Shown: positions 1 through 9,110 of the stretch, in pieces
Layout of the letters: every line of letters begins with the position of its first letter
Numbering within the stretch: the first letter of the stretch is position 1
IMG/VR virus record: IMGVR_UViG_3300046665_000091
Location: 1-37,802 of that record
Strand: one strand, 5' to 3'
Origin: a virus
DNA length: 37,802 bases
The notes under the pieces: model-generated
Database searches by the model: none
Told to the model about the DNA's origin: nothing
Seen by the model: only the letters and a program-made list of their open reading frames with translations
Program-made: the position numbers and the translations under genes

Positions 1-1037
1 TCAATAAGTTAAATCCGATTGACGGCGTTATCAACATGTCTAATCTTTGCTCAGAAATCCTACAGGTAAACACTCCTTCTGTTTACGAAGACGATCTCGG
101 ATATAAGGTTATTGGTAAAGACATTTCGTGTAACCTTGGCTCGCTTAACATTTACAACGCGATGAAGTCAGATGATCTTGGTAGGCTCGTTAGAACTTCT
201 ATCCTTGCCTTAAACACTGTATCGGAAATGTCATCCCTAGACAGCGTGCCTTCGATACGCGAAGGGAATGCTAAGAGCCACGCCATCGGCTTGGGGCAAA
301 TGAATCTTCATGGCTATCTCGCGAGTGAAAAGATTCATTACGGTTCAGAAGAATCTGTTGACTTTACGAATATTTACTTTTATACAGTTTTATATCACGC
401 GCTGCGTGCGTCTAATGAACTGGCGAAACTTCGTGGTAAATCATTCGACGGCTTCGAAAAGAGTGCTTATGCCGATGGTTCATTCTTTGATAAATACATT
501 AATCAAAAATGGGAACCTGCGACAGAACGCGTCAAAGAACTTTTCGGCGGCAAGTTTATCCCGACACAGGGTGATTGGGTCGATCTGGCTCAAGCCATCC
601 TTATTGATGGATTGTATAATCAAAATCTTCAGGCCGTTCCGCCTACAGGCTCGATCTCGTACATCAATAACGCCACGTCTTCAATTCATCCTATTGTTGA
701 AAAGATCGAAGCTCGTAAGGAAGGTAAAATTGGACGCGTCTACTATCCCGCGCCTCATCTCACAAACGACAATGCGGAATATTTTGCAGATGCTTACGAA
801 ATCGGTCCAGAAAAGATTATTGATATCTATGCCGCCGCTACTCAGCATGTGGATCAAGGCTTGTCGCTGACATTGTTCTTCCCTGACACAGCGACGACTA
901 AAGATATCAACAAGGCGCAAATCTATGCGTGGAAGAAAGGTATCAAGACAATTTATTATATCAGGATTCGCAAAAAGGCTTTAGAAGCAAAAACAATCGA
1001 AGTAACTGAAGACTCTTGCGAAAGCTGTGTACTATGA
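1..1037 (+). CDS. nrdE: Ribonucleotide reductase class Ib, large subunit (5' partial)
   Basis: C-terminal part of the catalytic subunit that reduces ribonucleoside diphosphates to deoxy forms. The frame is already open at base 3, so the ATG at 36 is an internal Met and the N-terminus lies outside the window. Visible family marks are SNLCSEI (active-site Asn, radical Cys and Glu), CNLGSLN (one of the redox Cys pair), PPTGSISYI, the IYYIR tyrosine pair of the radical path, and a C-terminal CESC, the mobile disulphide that is recharged by NrdH. Length and the neighbours nrdF and nrdH point to class Ib rather than Ia. The stop codon overlaps the nrdF start (ATGA), so translation is coupled. nrdI is not seen downstream and could be upstream. 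Role: raise dNTP supply for phage replication. Confidence 0.95.
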   Translation, partial: NKLNPIDGVINMSNLCSEILQVNTPSVYEDDLGYKVIGKDISCNLGSLNIYNAMKSDDLGRLVRTSILALNTVSEMSSLDSVPSIREGNAKSHAIGLGQMNLHGYLASEKIHYGSEESVDFTNIYFYTVLYHALRASNELAKLRGKSFDGFEKSAYADGSFFDKYINQKWEPATERVKELFGGKFIPTQGDWVDLAQAILIDGLYNQNLQAVPPTGSISYINNATSSIHPIVEKIEARKEGKIGRVYYPAPHLTNDNAEYFADAYEIGPEKIIDIYAAATQHVDQGLSLTLFFPDTATTKDINKAQIYAWKKGIKTIYYIRIRKKALEAKTIEVTEDSCESCVL

Positions 1038-1981
1038 ATTTCTCTGGCGCTATTAATTGGAATCAATTAGAAGATAACACGGATTTGGAAGTCTGGAACA
1101 GAATGACTTCTAGCTTTTGGCTCCCCGAAAAAATCGCGATATCCAATGATATTCCATCGTGGACCACGATGAGTGAAATAGAACAAGAGACAACGGTGAA
1201 AGTCTTTACCGGTCTCACCTATCTTGACCACTTACAAAGCTCAGCCGGTGCGCCTTCTCTCATGGTAGATGCTGTGACGCAGCACGAAGAAGCTAATCTA
1301 GCTTTCATTGGTGCGATGGAAGCAATTCATGCCCGATCTTATTCTTCAGTGTTCGCTACACTGTGTAGCTCCTCTGAAATCGCAAAAACGTTCGAATGGG
1401 CGAAGAATAATAAGCACCTTCAACAGAAATTTGAAATAGTAAATAAGTATTATAGCGGTACTGATCCTCTTATGAAGAAAGCAGCTTCAGTATTTCTAGA
1501 AAGTTTTATGTTTTATTCCGGATTCTACTTGCCGCTTAAATTATCGGCAAGAAAGAAACTCACTAATACTGCTGATATTATTAAATTAATCATTGCAGAC
1601 GAAGCGGTACATGGATATTACATTGGATATAAATTCCAAGTAGCGGCGCGTAAACTTTCTCAGGCAGAGCGAGACGAGTTGGAGCAAAAAGTTAAAATCC
1701 TACTTAACTCGCTTTACGCGGTAGAAACGGCATATGCTTATGAAATTTATAAAGATATAGGCTGGTACGAAGAAGTAATTCCATTCCTAAATTACAACGC
1801 AAACAAAGCTCTGATGAATTTGGGCTATGACGAAATGTTTGATTTCAGTGAGACTCAAGCCGATCCTTCCGTCATTGCTGCACTGACTTCAGACGATAAT
1901 CACGACTTTTTCTCCGGCGCTGGCTCAAATTACGTCATGGGAAAAGCAGTAGATACAGACGACTCAGATTGGGATTTTTAA
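1034..1981 (+). CDS. nrdF: Ribonucleotide reductase class Ib, small (radical) subunit
   Basis: Beta subunit that houses the dimetal site and tyrosyl radical. I chose ATG 1034, which overlaps the nrdE stop (ATGA). An in-frame upstream ATG at 1016 exists but would lie inside nrdE and add six residues absent from the family. From ATG 1034 the ligands read D65, E96, H99, E156, E190, H193 (in LDHLQ, MEAIH, FLESF, DEAVHG), and the radical tyrosine is Y103 in HARSYSS. This is the complete NrdF set with Salmonella-like spacing. The length of 315 residues is normal. It forms an operon with nrdE upstream and a glutaredoxin three bases downstream. Nothing suggests loss of function. Confidence 0.96.
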   Translation: MNFSGAINWNQLEDNTDLEVWNRMTSSFWLPEKIAISNDIPSWTTMSEIEQETTVKVFTGLTYLDHLQSSAGAPSLMVDAVTQHEEANLAFIGAMEAIHARSYSSVFATLCSSSEIAKTFEWAKNNKHLQQKFEIVNKYYSGTDPLMKKAASVFLESFMFYSGFYLPLKLSARKKLTNTADIIKLIIADEAVHGYYIGYKFQVAARKLSQAERDELEQKVKILLNSLYAVETAYAYEIYKDIGWYEEVIPFLNYNANKALMNLGYDEMFDFSETQADPSVIAALTSDDNHDFFSGAGSNYVMGKAVDTDDSDWDF

Positions 1982-1984
1982 AAA

Positions 1985-2233
1985 ATGTTCACAGTGTACA
2001 GTAAAGATAATTGCGGATTTTGTGTCAAGGCTTATGCCTTGCTGGACCTGAAAGGCGCGGCTTACAGGAAAGAAATTCTCGACACGGAAGAAAAATTGCA
2101 AGCTTTTAAAGCTCGGGGCTTTAGGCAAGTTCCTCAGATTTACTTTAATGATGAATTGATTGGCGGCTTCGATAAGCTTGAAGTTTGGTACAAGACGCGA
2201 GACGCAACCGAAGATAGTGCTTTTGATGATTAA
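1985..2233 (+). CDS. nrdH: Glutaredoxin / NrdH-redoxin
   Basis: Small thioredoxin-fold electron donor, 82 residues. The N-terminal beta strand is followed by the active site NCGFC (C11-x-x-C14), then the conserved cis-Pro segment QVPQIYFND and a GGFD motif typical of glutaredoxins. Its place three bases after nrdF suggests that it re-reduces the CESC tail of NrdE. Whether it takes electrons from glutathione (Grx) or thioredoxin reductase (NrdH) cannot be read from the sequence. The RBS is weak (A-rich), so translation is probably coupled to nrdF. The operon ends at the hairpin at 2241-2258. Confidence 0.9.
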   Translation: MFTVYSKDNCGFCVKAYALLDLKGAAYRKEILDTEEKLQAFKARGFRQVPQIYFNDELIGGFDKLEVWYKTRDATEDSAFDD

Positions 2234-2240
2234 AAAGAAA

Positions 2241-2258
2241 CCCCGCTGAGAAGCGGGG
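2241..2258. terminator. Bidirectional Rho-independent terminator
   Basis: Perfect 7-bp GC-rich stem CCCCGCT/AGCGGGG with a GAGA loop, followed by six T on the plus strand and preceded by an A-rich run that gives a T-rich tract on the minus strand. It sits between the convergent nrd operon and the minus-strand lysis/tail operon, so it can end both transcripts. Confidence 0.93.
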
Positions 2259-2265
2259 TTTTTTA

Positions 2266-2517
2266 TTATCGAAATCCGTATGTAGAACTTATTCCGTATC
2301 GGCCCTCAATTGCTTTGTTCAAAGCCGTAGCCCCTCTAGCAATATCCTTGGCCACTTCGCTTCTCAACGTATCAAGAAGATTTTGGATATCCACGGTCTT
2401 GACAGTCTCAAATTTTAAAATACTCAGGACCGTATCTGATCCAAGTTTCCCAAACTCTTCCGCCGTGATATCTAGTGTGACATGTTCGGACGTGATCAGC
2501 ATTATTTCTGACCCCAT
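2266..2517 (-). CDS. Small protein sharing the tape-measure C-terminal motif
   Basis: An 83-residue protein with no family I recognise. Its last ~38 residues (LLDTLRSEVAKDIARG, then TALNKAIEGRYG) closely match the last ~40 residues of the tape-measure protein at 9111-13403 (LLEQIKDGVAKDISKG, then TSLNKAIEGRYG). This suggests a duplicated tail segment or a shared binding partner. The N-terminus (MGSEIMLITSEHVTLDITAEEF) is unrelated to that protein. An internal ATG at 2502 forms a TAATG overlap with the o-spanin stop, like the junction before the tape measure, and is an equally likely start. It is the last gene of the minus-strand operon, just before the terminator. Function unknown; a virion or tail-assembly role is only inferred. 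Confidence 0.75.
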   Translation of the reverse strand: MGSEIMLITSEHVTLDITAEEFGKLGSDTVLSILKFETVKTVDIQNLLDTLRSEVAKDIARGATALNKAIEGRYGISSTYGFR

Positions 2518-2807
2518 TCTTCTTTGAGCTTCAACGCGTTTTCGTTCTGCTTATCGATCAGGCCAATAATTTCTTTGAGCTTCAATTTGCAATCAAGGCG
2601 AGCCGAATTCAATTTAATAATAAATTCGCCTACTTCACGCTGCGTGTAAATTCCTGTAGGCCTCTTGGGAAGGCCGGAACAGGTGCGCAACGCGGCAGGA
2701 ATTTCCACGGTATAAATCAGGGGCTCGTATTTAGTTGTCGCCGCGCAACCCGCTAATGCTACGCTCCAAGAGAGGAGACACACTCCCATTATCGCTTTCA
2801 GGTTCAT
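2502..2807 (-). CDS. o-spanin (Rz1-like outer-membrane lipoprotein)
   Basis: A 101-residue lipoprotein: short basic N-terminus, hydrophobic stretch, and lipobox VALAGC with the lipidated Cys at residue 21. The mature part is ~80 residues, rich in Lys, Glu and Leu with a helical C-terminus. The gene starts inside the 3' end of the next gene upstream (2731-3066) in another frame, with a 77-base overlap. This is the overlapping or embedded arrangement typical of Rz/Rz1 two-component spanins. Together the pair would fuse inner and outer membranes in the last step of lysis of a Gram-negative host. Assignment rests on lipobox, size and gene arrangement, because spanins diverge too fast for simple homology. 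Confidence 0.85.
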   Translation of the reverse strand: MNLKAIMGVCLLSWSVALAGCAATTKYEPLIYTVEIPAALRTCSGLPKRPTGIYTQREVGEFIIKLNSARLDCKLKLKEIIGLIDKQNENALKLKEEWGQK

Positions 2808-3066
2808 TTCTAAGTTTCTCCAAATCTTCTTCTAATTGTTTATTTGCTTCGTTCTGCTGTGTCAGTAGATTCTCAAGAGATTGCTGCGCCGCTTTAGAAT
2901 TATCAACTTCTAATGCTTTGGATTTAAATGCCGCCTTGGCATTATCTCTTTCGATACTGACTTGCAGAACTTCATTTTTTAAATGTTGGTTCGTGGCATA
3001 GAGCGAACTTAGCGCTCCAAATGCCAAGAGACCAACGATCAGATATACACCAATTTGATTGAACAT
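2731..3066 (-). CDS. i-spanin (Rz-like inner-membrane protein)
   Basis: A 111-residue protein with one N-terminal membrane helix (about residues 4-24, IGVYLIVGLLAFGALSSLYA). It continues into a long, highly charged coiled coil rich in Lys, Glu and Gln (about 28-90) and a short flexible tail. This type II topology with a periplasmic coiled coil is that of lambda Rz. It directly follows the endolysin (TAATG-type junction at 3066) and overlaps the o-spanin gene, completing the lysis cassette. Confidence 0.87.
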   Translation of the reverse strand: MFNQIGVYLIVGLLAFGALSSLYATNQHLKNEVLQVSIERDNAKAAFKSKALEVDNSKAAQQSLENLLTQQNEANKQLEEDLEKLRNEPESDNGSVSPLLERSISGLRGDN

Positions 3067-4142
3067 TATTTATCCTCAAACGCTTTTTTATAGTTTGTGT
3101 AGGCCTTGATGATTTTATCTTGGGCCAGAATGCCTAGGACAGCTAGAACGATAAGGCTCAAGAAGATGGCAACAAGAATTCGCCAGTCCTGAAACCAAGC
3201 GAGTCCGCCAGCGAACGGGATAGATGAGAACCAATAACCGAAGCGGCTGAAGAAACCGGCTTGAATAGCAGGAGGTTGACCTAAAACGCCACTTGGATCT
3301 TGACCTTGATCTTCGACAACTTCAGCCAACTTCTGTTTCGTCAGTGGGCCAACTTCGCCATCAACGGTTAGGCCGTTAGCTTCTTGGAATTGCATCACGA
3401 CTTCTTGAGTGTGACCACCAAAATCTCCATCAGAGTCCACATCATATCCAGCGGTTTGTAGCGCGCTCTGCACCGCCTCAACATCAGCGCCCTTCGTGCC
3501 AATATCGACAGTTGGATTGCTATACGAAACAGGCGTGAACTTAGAGCTATTAAGTTTGGCCTGCCACTTGCGATCCGCGTTTAGAAGCTTGACGTGATAG
3601 TTGTTAGCTTTATATTGCTTGCCGTTATAACCAGCGGCAAAAACTTCCCACTTGCCACTTTTCAGAGCTTCGAAGATACCCTTGGCCTGAGCAAATTTAA
3701 TAATACCCTCAAGCTGATTAGCTTCGCTCTGAGCCATCCACTGAACCATGGATAGCGCGGTTGGGAAGCCTAACATGGCATGATTGAAGCCCATGCACTG
3801 ACCCATGCCAAACGAAGTTGACATAGCTGCGATCTCGTCTCCCGCGATAGAGGCGCAAAGATCGATCCTGTCATAGGATGTTTTGGGGTAATTGCGTACC
3901 CAATCCTTATAAGCAATGCCAGCCTTGACGAGTTTATCCCTTACCGCGCCCTTGGTGTAGCGGTAGGCGATATGAGGCTCGTACAGCGCGATTAGGCGGT
4001 TCTGGCTGTCGTAACCGCTACCGCGTGCTTCTACCTCTGCTACGGCTCTGAGGCGCGATTCTGCGATGTTGTACTTATTGGCTAGAGCAGTGAAATCCGC
4101 AGCGCTAATTTTTCTCCCTGTGCCGTAATAAAATCTTGTCAT
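3066..4142 (-). CDS. Endolysin: N-acetylmuramidase, peptidoglycan-binding domain and C-terminal membrane helix
   Basis: A 358-residue lytic enzyme. The N-terminal ~190 residues fit the N-acetylmuramidase (DUF3380) family: VEARGSGYD with probable catalytic Glu38, then the YEPHIAYR segment corresponding to the family's FE-H motif. A PG_binding_1 repeat follows (about 215-285: GADVEAVQSALQTAGY, FQEANGLTVDGEVGP). The C-terminus is unusual: a proline-rich linker and a strong membrane helix at about 320-340, with a short basic cytoplasmic-type tail. No separate holin is seen next to it. The enzyme may be membrane-tethered and released or activated when the membrane is depolarised; that is inference. 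The start overlaps the J-like gene stop by one base. It is followed directly by the spanins. Confidence 0.9.
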   Translation of the reverse strand: MTRFYYGTGRKISAADFTALANKYNIAESRLRAVAEVEARGSGYDSQNRLIALYEPHIAYRYTKGAVRDKLVKAGIAYKDWVRNYPKTSYDRIDLCASIAGDEIAAMSTSFGMGQCMGFNHAMLGFPTALSMVQWMAQSEANQLEGIIKFAQAKGIFEALKSGKWEVFAAGYNGKQYKANNYHVKLLNADRKWQAKLNSSKFTPVSYSNPTVDIGTKGADVEAVQSALQTAGYDVDSDGDFGGHTQEVVMQFQEANGLTVDGEVGPLTKQKLAEVVEDQGQDPSGVLGQPPAIQAGFFSRFGYWFSSIPFAGGLAWFQDWRILVAIFLSLIVLAVLGILAQDKIIKAYTNYKKAFEDK

Positions 4143-7100
4143 TATGTTGCCGTCCTACTAAATTGTGTTGAATAGAGATAACCGTTACCACCGGCATAAC
4201 TATCGATTGTACTAACTCTGTAATAATATGTCGTCCCTGAAGCCAGACCAGTAATTGAAACACCTAGGGCGTTTGCATCAAATACTCTGTTTGCCGGGGC
4301 AGGAGTAAACCCGTTTACCGTGCTCATGAATACTTGATATTTAATAATGTCTGATCCAGATACCGCGCTCCACGTGATATCAATTCTTCCCGCACTTGGG
4401 CTTGTTGAACTGATTGTCGTAGGTGCAGCTGGTGCATTATCAGCAACGTTCAATGTTGTATCCGGCCCGACTAGGCTTGAGTTTTCAGCATTGACTTTCA
4501 CGGAGAAAGTTCTCCAAGGCCCGCCATCTGCAATTAACTGTGAATTACTATAGAAATAGTTATTCGAAGTTGTCGTGGTTTGCCTTACCAATGTGCCAAT
4601 ATTATTATAAATTTTAACTCTATAAAGCGTGGCGCTCGTAACTGTGTTCCATTGGATCGTAGCTTCTACGCCGGTATATGGCGAGGTGAGGGATAATCCA
4701 GAAACTGCACCCAATGTGAGACCAAGAATTTGATCCGACACGGCGGCAGATTCGCCATAATCATTAATAGCATAAACATTGACTTGAACCCTAGACCAAG
4801 GTCCGCCAGCAGCGGTAATCTCAGAAGAGGTCCATGATAAGAACGGCGACGATACAGTCTTAGAAAGTTTGATAGTATCAAAATTCCCGCTACCTACAAC
4901 GCTTTCAATATAAACATCACCTCTGTAAGACGTGGCACGTGGCGCGGCGTTAAACGTGGCCTGAAGTGTACCAGCATTAACGTCAGCTGTTGCGTCCAAG
5001 TTACTTACTATACCCGGAGATAGAGAAGGAGTACCAAAGCTTTGGGGATTTGGATCAATATATTTCCAAGGCCCGATGATGGTATTAAAAGCCGCAACCC
5101 TTACATATAAATCACCAGCACTTGCGACGATCTGGAAATTCAGGTTGGAACCATTGTAAACGGTTTGCCAGCTAATTCCGTCATAAGAAATTTGCAGAAT
5201 ATAACTCTGCGCCCCAATAGCACCGGACCAGATAGCATTAATATCTACTGGATCACTGCCGCTCAATGGGTCTTGAGATATATGAATGCTCGTTACTTCA
5301 GGACCGGCAGGCACAACGCCGGGGCCATAATATGTAACACCCGGAGGAGGAGTACCGGTATCGGCGCTATATACTCTAGGATCATCAATTGCCAGAGTTA
5401 GATCGACTTTATCGATGCCTCTCATTGTTGAGCCGACAACTATAAATCTCTTTTTGTACTCCGTGGTAGAACCTAGGACAAAAGCCGTGTCTTTGGCTTC
5501 GCCGTCATAAGATAGAACTTCCTCAATTGTAATGTCTTGAGAAATTTCCAAAGCATCTAGCGAGCCACTTTCTAATTGAACCTCATTCGTGAAACCAGTA
5601 TATGTAACCTCTATCGGGCCAAATTCTTTACCATCACGGCGTCTCAATGAAATATAATTTGTTTCAGATTGACTCAATGTGACGTTTCTATCAAAAACAA
5701 GAATTCTATCAGATGGTAAATAATCCACGACCAACCCGTTCTGAGACCAACCCGGAACGTCATGGCTAACAATAACTGGATCGCCTTTGAGCAGCAAACG
5801 TCCATCAGCTTCGGTCGAAACAGAAGCCATAATTCTGCGATAAGAATTAGACGCGGCGTGATACATTCCTTCGCGCCAAGCCTGAGACCTATCTGTGATT
5901 CCGAAAAGTTGAATTCTTGCAGGTTTTGTCGAAGTCGATCCCGGCAGAGTACATTGAATTTCAGAATCTTCCCAAGTAGTCGAATCTTTAAATTCTACAA
6001 TAACATCGTCAGCGCTATCTTCTCCTTTAGCAATGTGCGTAGTTTTAAAAGTGTTCTTCAAAATGGACTGAGGCGTAATAACAGTTCTGGCTAGAGAGCG
6101 TTGTTGATCCCTGACAAATGTCACCATGCCAGCGACAAGAATTGGCTGCGTTCTAACAACGGCTAGAACTGAATTTAGTGCATCCCACAAAGTTCTGGCC
6201 GTGTCAAAGACGCCGTTGAAACCATCATTTCTGGAGTCATAAATCTGAGCCAGTTCACTAAGTTTGGCAATGTCGATTCGACTATCTGGCAGGCCAGCGC
6301 CGTAAACAGTGTTTCTTAATATGTCAGCCGCGATCCATGCCGGATTGCTAGTATCAGCTGGTGGTTGCCAAGCCCCATTATCCCAATAAGGAATTCTCCC
6401 CCTTTGGATGGTATTGATTTGAGTCGAACTCTGACTACTTAACTGATTAGAAGCCCTGATCTTTACCGCTAACAGTGTAACATCTGGATAGATGTTATCG
6501 TCGGGGATGAAGGCTCTCAGACTTTGCCAAACAATATCATTACCGTAACGAGAATCTGTTTGTTTCGTGCTAGTTCTTCTAACTCTAACTTCGTATCTTC
6601 CGAGACTTACATAGATATTACGTGTGTAACGACGCTGTGTAGAATCGGCAAGCGTAAACGTCTCGTTAAGTACGGTGATGTAGCTTCCGATAGGATCGCC
6701 TAGATTATCAATCTGTCTAACTTGAACTGTGTAGCTCACAGAAGCATTGCTCAAACCACCAGCATCGTTGGCGTAGTAAAGCCCGCGAGGTAGGACAAGG
6801 TCAACTTGGAGGTGATCCGTGGCTTGATTGTTAGGGTTAGCCACAAATGGGCCGGTCCAAACAGAAGTGTCAATTAGTTCTTGGCCGCTTACTTCAGCCG
6901 ACGTGTTGACGTTGGATGGAAATAGTGTAATAGTTCCACCGGGAGGAATGACTTCTATCTGAACATTGGAAAACGAGCCGCTGTAGCCAGAAGTGGTATC
7001 CCACAATTCTGTTTCGCCAATGTTAATTTTCATTAGATCATAATAACCAACACCGAGGCAAAACAATTGGTATAGATATTGATCGTTATTTTCAAAGCTT

Positions 7101-7630
7101 TGAAATGGCTGTGACGCAAAGTCTGGATATAGAATATGCGTCCCATAAAGTCTTGGGATAGGATTTAAGAGTCTGGCGCTATTACCCTGAGCCCCAATAT
7201 CATAAGTAGGGCTAGCGGCTTGAGCCGATTCTTGCTTAGGGGTTTTTACTGAAGAGCCTAGGAATGCATTGATTAGAAACGTGCCGCCAAGAACGATTGC
7301 GGCAGAAATGAGTGCAAACGCAAATGTACCAGAGGCCGCGAAAAGCCCAGCGATAGGACCAGCGACAATACCAAGCGCAATGATAGCAACGGTTTTAAGA
7401 ATATCTTTAAATGTTTCGCCACGAGGGATTACAACGAATTTAATCTCGTCTTCCTTCATCCCGACTACATTCCCCCAATCCTTTCTAAGGACCGGTACGC
7501 CGTTGCGTACACAAATTACCGGTTCTCTTTTATAAGGCGCACCTAGTTTGTCAGCGATATCGTAATACGTATCACTGCAAACATAGTTATCAATTTTTAA
7601 ATTAGCAAAAGGTGAATTATATTCAATCAT
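4142..7630 (-). CDS. Tail tip / host-specificity protein, lambda J-like
   Basis: 1162 residues. The N-terminus (PVICVRNGVPVLRKDW, then a VVIPRG segment) is followed by a long Gly/Ala-rich hydrophobic region (about residues 75-130). This layout is known from lambda-type tail-tip proteins, where an I-like segment is fused to J. The middle (about 150-720) has the conserved J core, with marks such as NPIPRLYGTH, YLYQLFCLGVGYYD and AWIAADILRNTVYGAGLP. The last ~400 residues are fibronectin-III-like repeats; the final one (from about 1066) contains the typical WSAVSGSDIIKYQVFM and GLASGTTYYYRVS strands. It probably caps the tail tube and contacts the receptor. The gene overlaps the NlpC/P60 gene upstream by 8 bases. 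Confidence 0.93.
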   Translation of the reverse strand: MIEYNSPFANLKIDNYVCSDTYYDIADKLGAPYKREPVICVRNGVPVLRKDWGNVVGMKEDEIKFVVIPRGETFKDILKTVAIIALGIVAGPIAGLFAASGTFAFALISAAIVLGGTFLINAFLGSSVKTPKQESAQAASPTYDIGAQGNSARLLNPIPRLYGTHILYPDFASQPFQSFENNDQYLYQLFCLGVGYYDLMKINIGETELWDTTSGYSGSFSNVQIEVIPPGGTITLFPSNVNTSAEVSGQELIDTSVWTGPFVANPNNQATDHLQVDLVLPRGLYYANDAGGLSNASVSYTVQVRQIDNLGDPIGSYITVLNETFTLADSTQRRYTRNIYVSLGRYEVRVRRTSTKQTDSRYGNDIVWQSLRAFIPDDNIYPDVTLLAVKIRASNQLSSQSSTQINTIQRGRIPYWDNGAWQPPADTSNPAWIAADILRNTVYGAGLPDSRIDIAKLSELAQIYDSRNDGFNGVFDTARTLWDALNSVLAVVRTQPILVAGMVTFVRDQQRSLARTVITPQSILKNTFKTTHIAKGEDSADDVIVEFKDSTTWEDSEIQCTLPGSTSTKPARIQLFGITDRSQAWREGMYHAASNSYRRIMASVSTEADGRLLLKGDPVIVSHDVPGWSQNGLVVDYLPSDRILVFDRNVTLSQSETNYISLRRRDGKEFGPIEVTYTGFTNEVQLESGSLDALEISQDITIEEVLSYDGEAKDTAFVLGSTTEYKKRFIVVGSTMRGIDKVDLTLAIDDPRVYSADTGTPPPGVTYYGPGVVPAGPEVTSIHISQDPLSGSDPVDINAIWSGAIGAQSYILQISYDGISWQTVYNGSNLNFQIVASAGDLYVRVAAFNTIIGPWKYIDPNPQSFGTPSLSPGIVSNLDATADVNAGTLQATFNAAPRATSYRGDVYIESVVGSGNFDTIKLSKTVSSPFLSWTSSEITAAGGPWSRVQVNVYAINDYGESAAVSDQILGLTLGAVSGLSLTSPYTGVEATIQWNTVTSATLYRVKIYNNIGTLVRQTTTTSNNYFYSNSQLIADGGPWRTFSVKVNAENSSLVGPDTTLNVADNAPAAPTTISSTSPSAGRIDITWSAVSGSDIIKYQVFMSTVNGFTPAPANRVFDANALGVSITGLASGTTYYYRVSTIDSYAGGNGYLYSTQFSRTAT

Positions 7631-8042
7631 GTTTATACTTATAAAAATTAAAACGACGCCAGCCAGAAGCTTTTAAAACAATTAGAGGGTCAAAAGTAAC
7701 CCCGGCAAATGAGCAATGTAAAATCCCTCCACCGTCGATATCTAGATAAACCCCGATATGATGTGGGTTATTGGAATTGGATAGTTCGACCACACCACCA
7801 TGAACCGGAGCATCTACTTTTTCCCAATTTAAATGTTCGGAATGGTTTCTGATAAATTTAACTAAATCTCTGGCATTATCAGATGGCGGTTCAATAATTT
7901 GTAATTCCCTACCAAACGCTTCTTTTTGAACATGGCGGACCAAACCCCAACAGTCGAAAGTATCTGGCCCCATAGAGCCAGATTCATATTTAACACCTAG
8001 TACAGAGTAAACAATTTCTATTAATTTTTCATCATCTGTCAT
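7623..8042 (-). CDS. Tail-associated NlpC/P60 cysteine peptidase (lambda K-like)
   Basis: A 139-residue NlpC/P60 domain. Catalytic Cys lies in PDTFDCWGLVRHV, the catalytic His in NPHHIGVYL, and a third polar residue in ILHCSF. It is a compact single-domain peptidase of the kind carried at the tail tip, thought to cut peptide cross-links of peptidoglycan during DNA entry. Position between the L-like DUF1833 protein and the J-like protein matches lambda K. Start ATG 8042 lies one base after the DUF1833 stop. Confidence 0.93.
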   Translation of the reverse strand: MTDDEKLIEIVYSVLGVKYESGSMGPDTFDCWGLVRHVQKEAFGRELQIIEPPSDNARDLVKFIRNHSEHLNWEKVDAPVHGGVVELSNSNNPHHIGVYLDIDGGGILHCSFAGVTFDPLIVLKASGWRRFNFYKYKHD

Positions 8043-8043
8043 A

Positions 8044-8619
8044 TTAAATCAAACCTCTAAACTCTTCAGGTCTGTATAACTTTCCCGGAAAGTTTCTGTT
8101 AACCAGATCGGCAAAACTGGCCGTAGCGGTTACACGAGTTACTGTGGTATCTATTGATTGAATCGACATGCCGTTCAAAATAAACTGAGGTACTTCTAAA
8201 TCGCTTAACAGATATTCTCTATAAGTAACCTCAATGCTAGTGTCCAGTTCAACAACTGAATCTAAATATTTTCCAACTTCTTTAGTTACGTTATCGATAA
8301 CGATTTCGATGGTTGGCAGACTTCCTTCTTGCTGCGCCGGAAGTTCAAAATCAAACATACAGGAGACGTAGCGAACCACTTCTCCCGCATTTACCGGGGC
8401 GTCATCTTCAAGCGTGAAATCATACCCAAAAATATCAGGATCGCCTTCTTCAAGAAGCTCTCCATTATCCCTAACCAACCTAATAGGAGTTAAGTCTCCA
8501 TTGCTATCCACAAAAGATGGGTGGCGAAGTTCCAGCGTATACAGAATTATTTCGCCGGAAGGCGCGGAAGCATAAGCTTCTTGGATAGCTTGGTCCCAAA
8601 TGTCGTCAGATGTTGCCAT
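8044..8619 (-). CDS. Minor tail protein, DUF1833 family (lambda L-like position)
   Basis: 191 residues. It begins with an acidic helix, then beta-rich segments (EIILYTLELRHPSF, PIRLVRDNGELLEEG) and ends with ADLVNRNFPGKLYRPEEFRGL, which resembles the DUF1833 C-terminus with its final FPGL-type motif. In related phages this family lies between the tail distal protein and the NlpC/P60 protein, as here. No enzymatic residues are evident; a structural tail-tip role is inferred from position. Confidence 0.85.
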   Translation of the reverse strand: MATSDDIWDQAIQEAYASAPSGEIILYTLELRHPSFVDSNGDLTPIRLVRDNGELLEEGDPDIFGYDFTLEDDAPVNAGEVVRYVSCMFDFELPAQQEGSLPTIEIVIDNVTKEVGKYLDSVVELDTSIEVTYREYLLSDLEVPQFILNGMSIQSIDTTVTRVTATASFADLVNRNFPGKLYRPEEFRGLI

Positions 8620-9102
8620 TTATAAATAGTCTGCCATAATTGTCGGGTAAGTTTGATTTACTATAATTTGAAGTTTGTCAGCCAATTCTATCGCGAAATC
8701 TGCGCCATAGATGCTGATAAAATAAGTAGAAAATGTATTGTAATAAAAATAATTTCTAACATCTAATTTAATGGTGACTGTGTATTGGTTCCAGCCCTCG
8801 TCTTTAACCGAGTATTTTTCAGCAAATCTTGCTTTTCTGACGGTGTAACTGTTTCCTTCCCAAACAGGAAGTTCAAACCATCTACTGCCTTGATTAAGTG
8901 TACCGAAATAAAAACTTCTAAAAACCATGAACTCGTCATTTGTCATGGTTAAGGTGCCGCTGTAAGTGAGAAGAGGATTATTAAATCTCACTCTCACCAA
9001 CTGCGGACCATCATCAAAATCAGTGCGTGCCGGTTCTTTCTCTTCAATCGAGAAAGAGCCGCGATCTAATGTATAGTTAAGATTAGTAGGCCACTGATCC
9101 AT
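8620..9102 (-). CDS. Minor tail protein (lambda M-like position)
   Basis: 160 residues, beta-rich with many aromatics (WFELPVWEGNSY, FRSFYFGTLNQGSRWFELP). It lies directly after the tape-measure gene, where lambda M or distal tail proteins sit, with 8 bases between them. The pattern of an early VRVRFNNPLL strand, a short FYFGTL helix and a late KLDVRNY strand fits the small tail-tip proteins of this position. I did not recognise a named domain. Function is inferred from synteny only. Confidence 0.75.
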   Translation of the reverse strand: MDQWPTNLNYTLDRGSFSIEEKEPARTDFDDGPQLVRVRFNNPLLTYSGTLTMTNDEFMVFRSFYFGTLNQGSRWFELPVWEGNSYTVRKARFAEKYSVKDEGWNQYTVTIKLDVRNYFYYNTFSTYFISIYGADFAIELADKLQIIVNQTYPTIMADYL

Positions 9103-9110
9103 TATTTTTA

